DNA of 64,000 nt from Paenibacillus auburnensis (GTDB taxonomy: Bacteria; Bacillota; Bacilli; Paenibacillales; Paenibacillaceae), in contig NZ_CAKMMG010000007.1 in the NCBI RefSeq assembly GCF_927798115.1, positions 62,001-126,000 of the forward strand, written 5' to 3'. A model generated the notes under the pieces. That model searched no databases. It was not told the origin of the DNA and saw nothing but the letters and a program-made list of their open reading frames with translations. Shown piece by piece: positions 60,121 to 64,000 of this stretch. A program made the translations under genes and the position numbers. How positions within the stretch are numbered: the first letter of the stretch is position 1; every line of letters begins with the position of its first letter.

Positions 60121-60771
60121 ATGCAAGCAAGTATCCAGCCCATATTTACATGGAGCCGCAACCGTGTTTTTGCAGGAGTTTCTCAGAGTTTAGTGTTGCT
60201 TGTGGAATGGAAAGGCCTTAACCAGCGTGAGGAGCTGCGCAAGAAAAGCCGCAAACTGCTTGCCCGGGAAATCGAGCTGCGCATATGGCTTGAAGCCCAC
60301 ATGACATTTACAGGAGCTTATGGCTGCATCACTGAAGCAGGAGAAGGCAGATCGCTGCTGCTGAAGCTGGGTAAGATCCATTCCGGGTCACGTAAATTCA
60401 TCTGTCTTGAATTTAAAACCGAAGCCATGCCTGCCGGAATTCATGAAGCACTCTGGCTGCAATGGCAGTACAGACAACCTCCTGTGGAGCGGATAAGAGA
60501 GCTTCCGCTGCAAAAGCTGGGACTGGAATATACGCATCATACCGATGTGCTGGGTGATGGCAGCAGCTTTCATGTTGAGAAGCATATGGAGCTGCTGAGA
60601 ACGGTGAAAGTACTGGAGGAAGCAGCATTGCTGCGTACGCGTAACGCGGACCCGTCACTGTCCGAGAAATTGCGGAGACAGGCAGATAAACTGCTGCTGC
60701 TTGCGGCGCGCTCTGGTGATATGCAGCTGGTAAAGGAGGCGGAGATGGTGTACAGACAGCTTGAAGCTTAA
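60121..60771 (+). CDS. Hypothetical protein, 216 aa
   Basis: ATG 60121 follows GAGGTGG. A long upstream in-frame extension to 59869 crosses the terminator of the previous gene and is rejected. The N-terminal half is beta-rich and aromatic (IQPIFTWSRNRVFAGVSQSLVLLVEWKG), reminiscent of the segment following von Willebrand A domains, though no MIDAS motif is present. The C-terminal half is helical and charged (EKHMELLRTVKVLEEAALLRTRN; LRRQADKLLLLAARSGDMQLVKEAEMVYRQ). No firm family assignment; probably cytosolic. Confidence 0.5.
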   Translation: MQASIQPIFTWSRNRVFAGVSQSLVLLVEWKGLNQREELRKKSRKLLAREIELRIWLEAHMTFTGAYGCITEAGEGRSLLLKLGKIHSGSRKFICLEFKTEAMPAGIHEALWLQWQYRQPPVERIRELPLQKLGLEYTHHTDVLGDGSSFHVEKHMELLRTVKVLEEAALLRTRNADPSLSEKLRRQADKLLLLAARSGDMQLVKEAEMVYRQLEA

Positions 60772-61026
60772 CTCAGCTGCATATTTTGAAGGGATCGAAC
60801 GAAGCAGAATATCTGATGGAATGAACTGAAACATACATAATAGCACAACCCGAACTCTCTTTCTCGATCATTTAACAGCTCATGTAATATATATGTGTGG
60901 TAATGTAGTAAAATAGTTCTATTATATTATCTTAATTCGGTTATTACATTATTAGTTGTAGATATATATAACTAATTCATTTAAAATAATGGGTCTATTT
61001 TACCATATATCAAGGGGAACTGAACA

Positions 61027-61989
61027 ATGACAGACCGATTAATCCGGCTGATGCGCATTATCACACTAGTGCAAGCTAAACCTGGAATCCTGGCACGTGA
61101 GCTGGCGGAACGCTGCGGCAACAGTGAAAGAACGATATATCGGGATATGGACGCGCTAAGCGCAATGCATATCCCGATTACCCATATGGGACATGGAAAG
61201 GGATATGCCTTTATCGGTAATTTTGCATTGTACCCTTTAGATCTGGCGGATAGTGAGGCGGCAGCATTTTCCCAGCTGCGCAATGTGATGAAAGACATCA
61301 AGCCTTTGCTGCCGGCTGAATTTGAAAATGCCTATGAAAAAATAATGGCTGCACAATATAAACAGAATGCAGAAAGGGAAGAAAAAATGGAAAGCGTCAC
61401 AAAAGAAGCCGGGCTTTGGACGGAACGGAGTACAATGGCGCTCGAGCAATCGGCTTCTTTAACGGAAATATTGTCCGCTGTGATGAAACAAAAAAGCTTC
61501 CAGGCGGACTACTGCGAAAATGCAAATGAGGAAAGAGGGATACAGATTGATCCGTACTGCCTTGTTCCGCTGGAGAACCGGATCTATGTGATCGGCTTAT
61601 GCCACAGGTTCGGGAGGATCCGAGCTTTTCATGTTAACGGTTTTTCCAATATCACCCTGCTGAATAACTGGTTTTCAAAAGAGCGGTTTGATTTGCAGTC
61701 CTTTATGTCGCAGAAATGGAGCCTTGATCCGGACAGCCTGCAGATAGAGTTCAGAATCAGATTTTCCGAACGGATGATGGACAAAATCAAATACGAAGAG
61801 CTGATGGTAAAACCAAGTAAAGTTGACCGCCAGAACTGCTGCCTGCACTTCAAAGTAGCCATCGAACAAGATATCGGTTTTGTCCGCTGGATTATGAGGT
61901 TCGAGGAGGAAGCGGAGATTTTGGAGCCGTTTTATTACCGGGACGTGTTGAAATATCATATGGAAAGATGGCTGATGTTATACAAATAA
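61027..61989 (+). CDS. HTH/WYL-domain transcriptional regulator (YafY/DeoR-like)
   Basis: A 320-aa regulator. The N-terminal winged helix is RLIRLMRIITLVQAKPGILARELAERCGNSERTIYRDMDALSAMHIPI, and the middle is a helical linker. A WYL-type domain spans residues about 160-245 (YCLVPLENRIYVIGLCHRFGRIRAFHVNGFSNI). A C-terminal WCX-like extension ends in EPFYYRDVLKYHMERWLMLYK. It is expected to sense a ligand, possibly a nucleotide. The start follows AAGGGG. The AT-rich region upstream holds its promoter; the opp genes follow after 257 bases. Confidence 0.83.
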   Translation: MTDRLIRLMRIITLVQAKPGILARELAERCGNSERTIYRDMDALSAMHIPITHMGHGKGYAFIGNFALYPLDLADSEAAAFSQLRNVMKDIKPLLPAEFENAYEKIMAAQYKQNAEREEKMESVTKEAGLWTERSTMALEQSASLTEILSAVMKQKSFQADYCENANEERGIQIDPYCLVPLENRIYVIGLCHRFGRIRAFHVNGFSNITLLNNWFSKERFDLQSFMSQKWSLDPDSLQIEFRIRFSERMMDKIKYEELMVKPSKVDRQNCCLHFKVAIEQDIGFVRWIMRFEEEAEILEPFYYRDVLKYHMERWLMLYK

Positions 61990-62246
61990 CATAGGTTGTT
62001 ACAGGAATTATTCCTGTTTCACCATGATTAAACCCCCTAAATTCATCAGGTTAGTTATGCGTACAAATTTTTCTTGTCTACGGTAGATTTCTATAGTAAT
62101 GTTATACATTAAATAACAACTATGTTGATTAAACCCGAAAATAATATCATAACATGTCAGGTTTAGGTTATAATATCTTACTTTTTAAGGATTTTTTATC
62201 CTCCCATTTGACCTTTGTTCAATTTTTAATAGAAAGAAGGTTCATC

Positions 62247-63239
62247 ATGATTCAGCCAATTCTGAAAATTGAGGATTTGCATACCCATTTTTTTACCGAC
62301 CGCGGTGAAGTGCCTGCTGTTGACGGCGTTGACCTGTACATCAATCCCGGAGAGGTCCTCGGCGTGGTTGGTGAATCCGGTTGCGGTAAAAGTGTGACCT
62401 CATTGTCCATCCTGAAGCTGGTTCCGAATCCGCCTGGGAAGATTGTTGGCGGCCGTATCCTATTAAAAGGACGGGATATCGTTCCGCTTAAGGAAAAAGA
62501 GATGCGTAAAATCCGTGGTGATTCCGTATCGATGATTTTTCAGGAGCCGATGACCTCGCTCAATCCGTTGTTTACAGTGGGTCAGCAAATTATCGAAACA
62601 GTGCGGCTGCACCGCGGCTTGTCCAAAAAAGAAGCGCGGGAGCATGCGGTCGAGATGCTGCGCAAAGTCGGCATTCCGCGTCCAGAGGCTATTATTGATG
62701 AGTATCCGCATCAATTATCAGGGGGCATGCGCCAGCGGGTGATGATCGCGATGTCGATATCCTGCAGTCCGGAGCTGCTGATTGCTGATGAGCCGACCAC
62801 GGCGCTGGATGTAACCATTCAAGCGCAGATTCTGGATCTGATCCGTCGTCTGAACGAAGAACAGGGAACAGCTGTGATGCTAATTACCCATGATCTTGGC
62901 GTCGTTGCAGAAATGTGCCACCGGGTTGCCGTAATGTATGCAGGCAAGGTGGTCGAAGAGGGCAGCGTACGTGATATTTTCAAGAATCCGCTGCATCCGT
63001 ACACTCGCGGCCTGATAGAGTCGGTGCCGCGGATGAATGAGACCCGGGAACGGCTGTATTCCATCCCCGGCAATGTGCCGATTCTCAGCACGGAGATGCG
63101 GGGCTGCCGGTTCGCTCCCCGTTGTGCGAATGTTATGGATGTCTGCCGAGAGTCGCTTCCGCAGCTAACCCTGCAGGAGGAGCAGCATAGCTGCAGATGC
63201 TGGCTGCATGAAGTCAGTCAGGAGGAGGCCGTGGTATGA
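62247..63239 (+). CDS. oppD: Oligopeptide/dipeptide ABC transporter ATP-binding protein (OppD/DppD)
   Basis: About 330 residues from ATG 62247, which follows AGAAAGAAGG. Walker A is GESGCGKS, the Q loop [10 protein letters not shown], the signature LSGGMRQRV, Walker [13 protein letters not shown] and the switch His LITHDLG. The C-terminal peptide-transporter extension has [13 protein letters not shown] and four Cys in [14 protein letters not shown]...C, often ligating an iron-sulfur cluster. It powers peptide uptake, important for nutrition and quorum/sporulation signalling. The next gene starts within its stop codon (ATGA). Confidence 0.92.
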   Translation: MIQPILKIEDLHTHFFTDRGEVPAVDGVDLYINPGEVLGVVGESGCGKSVTSLSILKLVPNPPGKIVGGRILLKGRDIVPLKEKEMRKIRGDSVSMIFQEPMTSLNPLFTVGQQIIETVRLHRGLSKKEAREHAVEMLRKVGIPRPEAIIDEYPHQLSGGMRQRVMIAMSISCSPELLIADEPTTALDVTIQAQILDLIRRLNEEQGTAVMLITHDLGVVAEMCHRVAVMYAGKVVEEGSVRDIFKNPLHPYTRGLIESVPRMNETRERLYSIPGNVPILSTEMRGCRFAPRCANVMDVCRESLPQLTLQEEQHSCRCWLHEVSQEEAVV

Positions 63240-64000
63240 GCGAAAGCCTGCTTGAGGTTAAGAACCTCAAAAAGTATTATCCGATCAACAAGGGATTCTT
63301 CAATAAAACGCAGGGCTTCATCAAAGCTGTAGATGATATCTCGTTCTCGGTAAACAAAGGCGAAACCTTTGGTCTGGTAGGGGAGAGCGGCTGCGGCAAA
63401 TCCACAACCGGGCGTTCGCTGCTGCGGCTGATAGAGCCGACAGCAGGCGAAGTCTGGTTTGAAGGGCAGGACATCACGAAGCTGTCGATGGAAGAAATGC
63501 GCAGGCGCCGCCGGGAAATGCAGATTGTGTTTCAGGATCCGTTTTCCTCACTGGATCCGCGAAATACGGTGCAGCGGATTCTGGAAGAGCCGATGATCGT
63601 TCACGGTGTAGGCGATGCTAAGCAGCGGAGGGCTGCTGTGGAGCGGCTGGCTGATGTTGTTGGTCTTGCCAAAGCGCACCTGCAGCGGTATCCGCATCAA
63701 TTCTCAGGCGGACAACGCCAGCGGATCGGGATTGCCAGGGCACTGGCTCTGCAGCCAAAACTGATTATCGCCGACGAACCGGTGTCTGCACTGGATGTTT
63801 CCATCCAGTCACAGGTGATCAATCTGATGCAGGATTTACAGCGGGAATTCGGATTGACCTACATATTTATTGCTCATGATCTTAGCGTAGTGAAGCACAT
63901 CTGCGACCGGGTTGCTGTAATGTACCTGGGACGGATCGTGGAGGTTACGGATAAGTATAAGCTGTACGACGAACCGCAGCATCCTTATACACAGGCACTG
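63236..64000 (+). CDS. oppF: Oligopeptide ABC transporter ATP-binding protein (OppF/DppF), 3' end outside window
   Basis: 255 residues are visible and the frame is still open at the window end. Walker A is GESGCGKST, the Q loop [12 protein letters not shown], the signature [15 protein letters not shown], Walker [13 protein letters not shown] and the switch [17 protein letters not shown] at the edge is the start of the peptide-transporter C-terminal extension. It overlaps oppD by four bases (ATGA). Permease and binding-protein genes presumably follow outside the window, since none precede. Confidence 0.92.
   Translation, partial: MSESLLEVKNLKKYYPINKGFFNKTQGFIKAVDDISFSVNKGETFGLVGESGCGKSTTGRSLLRLIEPTAGEVWFEGQDITKLSMEEMRRRRREMQIVFQDPFSSLDPRNTVQRILEEPMIVHGVGDAKQRRAAVERLADVVGLAKAHLQRYPHQFSGGQRQRIGIARALALQPKLIIADEPVSALDVSIQSQVINLMQDLQREFGLTYIFIAHDLSVVKHICDRVAVMYLGRIVEVTDKYKLYDEPQHPYTQAL

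Noticed and set aside
62000-62016. Palindrome ACAGGAAT-ATTCCTGT after the WYL regulator as terminator
   Set aside because: The inverted repeat is present but lacks a T-run; it could be a weak terminator or an operator, and there is too little support to call it.

Overview
The window looks like a chromosomal segment of a Paenibacillus-type, spore-forming Bacillota. Ribosome binding sites are strong AGGAGG-like sites, TTG and GTG starts are common, and TTGACA/TATAAT promoters and hairpin plus T-run terminators are frequent. The protein families fit that group: leucine dehydrogenase, manganese pyrophosphatase, NHLP-leader peptide, multi-TM sensor kinases, and a YveK/YwqD-type exopolysaccharide locus. 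This assignment is inferred from gene content only.

Region 1 (1-11.1 kb) carries the parts of an RNA-repair system, split in two. The first part is a RlaP-type nucleotidyltransferase followed by a C-terminal remnant of a KptA/Tpt1 2'-phosphotransferase. About 6 kb further on are an RtcB RNA ligase and a slipin/SPFH protein. The 478-nt gap between rtcB and slipin is full of hairpins and contains a near-perfect tRNA T-arm, so it probably encodes a tRNA-like RNA. Short ORFs followed by terminators stand before rlaP and before rtcB. Between the two halves lie housekeeping genes: mug, a TagO/WecA transferase, a YjjG-like nucleotidase, a ring-cleaving dioxygenase and an AAC(3)-family acetyltransferase. 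Two repeat families (a 51-bp tandem hairpin repeat and a 99-bp dispersed element) sit next to rtcB.

Region 2 (11-31 kb) is mixed metabolism and signalling: PpaC, an Rrf2 regulator with a nitroreductase, a pirin, leucine dehydrogenase, a cyclophilin lipoprotein and an MFS exporter. It continues with two tandem paralogous sensor kinases beside an NHLP-leader RiPP precursor and a class I isoprenoid-synthase-like enzyme. After these come a GH20 hexosaminidase with a divergent AraC regulator, and a two-component system whose kinase is split by a frameshift in a T8 tract.

Region 3 (31.3-55.2 kb) is a large exopolysaccharide cluster on the + strand. It holds a chain-length modulator and tyrosine kinase, GalU, a priming sugar transferase, six further glycosyltransferases, two Wzy/O-antigen-ligase-like proteins, a flippase, UDP-glucose dehydrogenase and ManC. 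UDP-glucose, UDP-glucuronate and GDP-mannose are therefore the visible precursors. Two GH26 mannanase-like enzymes with PA14 domains and a large multidomain glycosidase follow. A class I cyclic-di-GMP riboswitch precedes the first GH26 gene and a diverged relative of it precedes the second. Two copies of a 155-nt covarying structured element lie inside the cluster.

Region 4 (55.3-64 kb) holds a CPA1 cation/proton antiporter, Dps, an AIM24-like protein, a coiled-coil membrane protein, an M50-type membrane metalloprotease, a WYL regulator and the start of an opp oligopeptide-transport ATPase pair that runs off the window.
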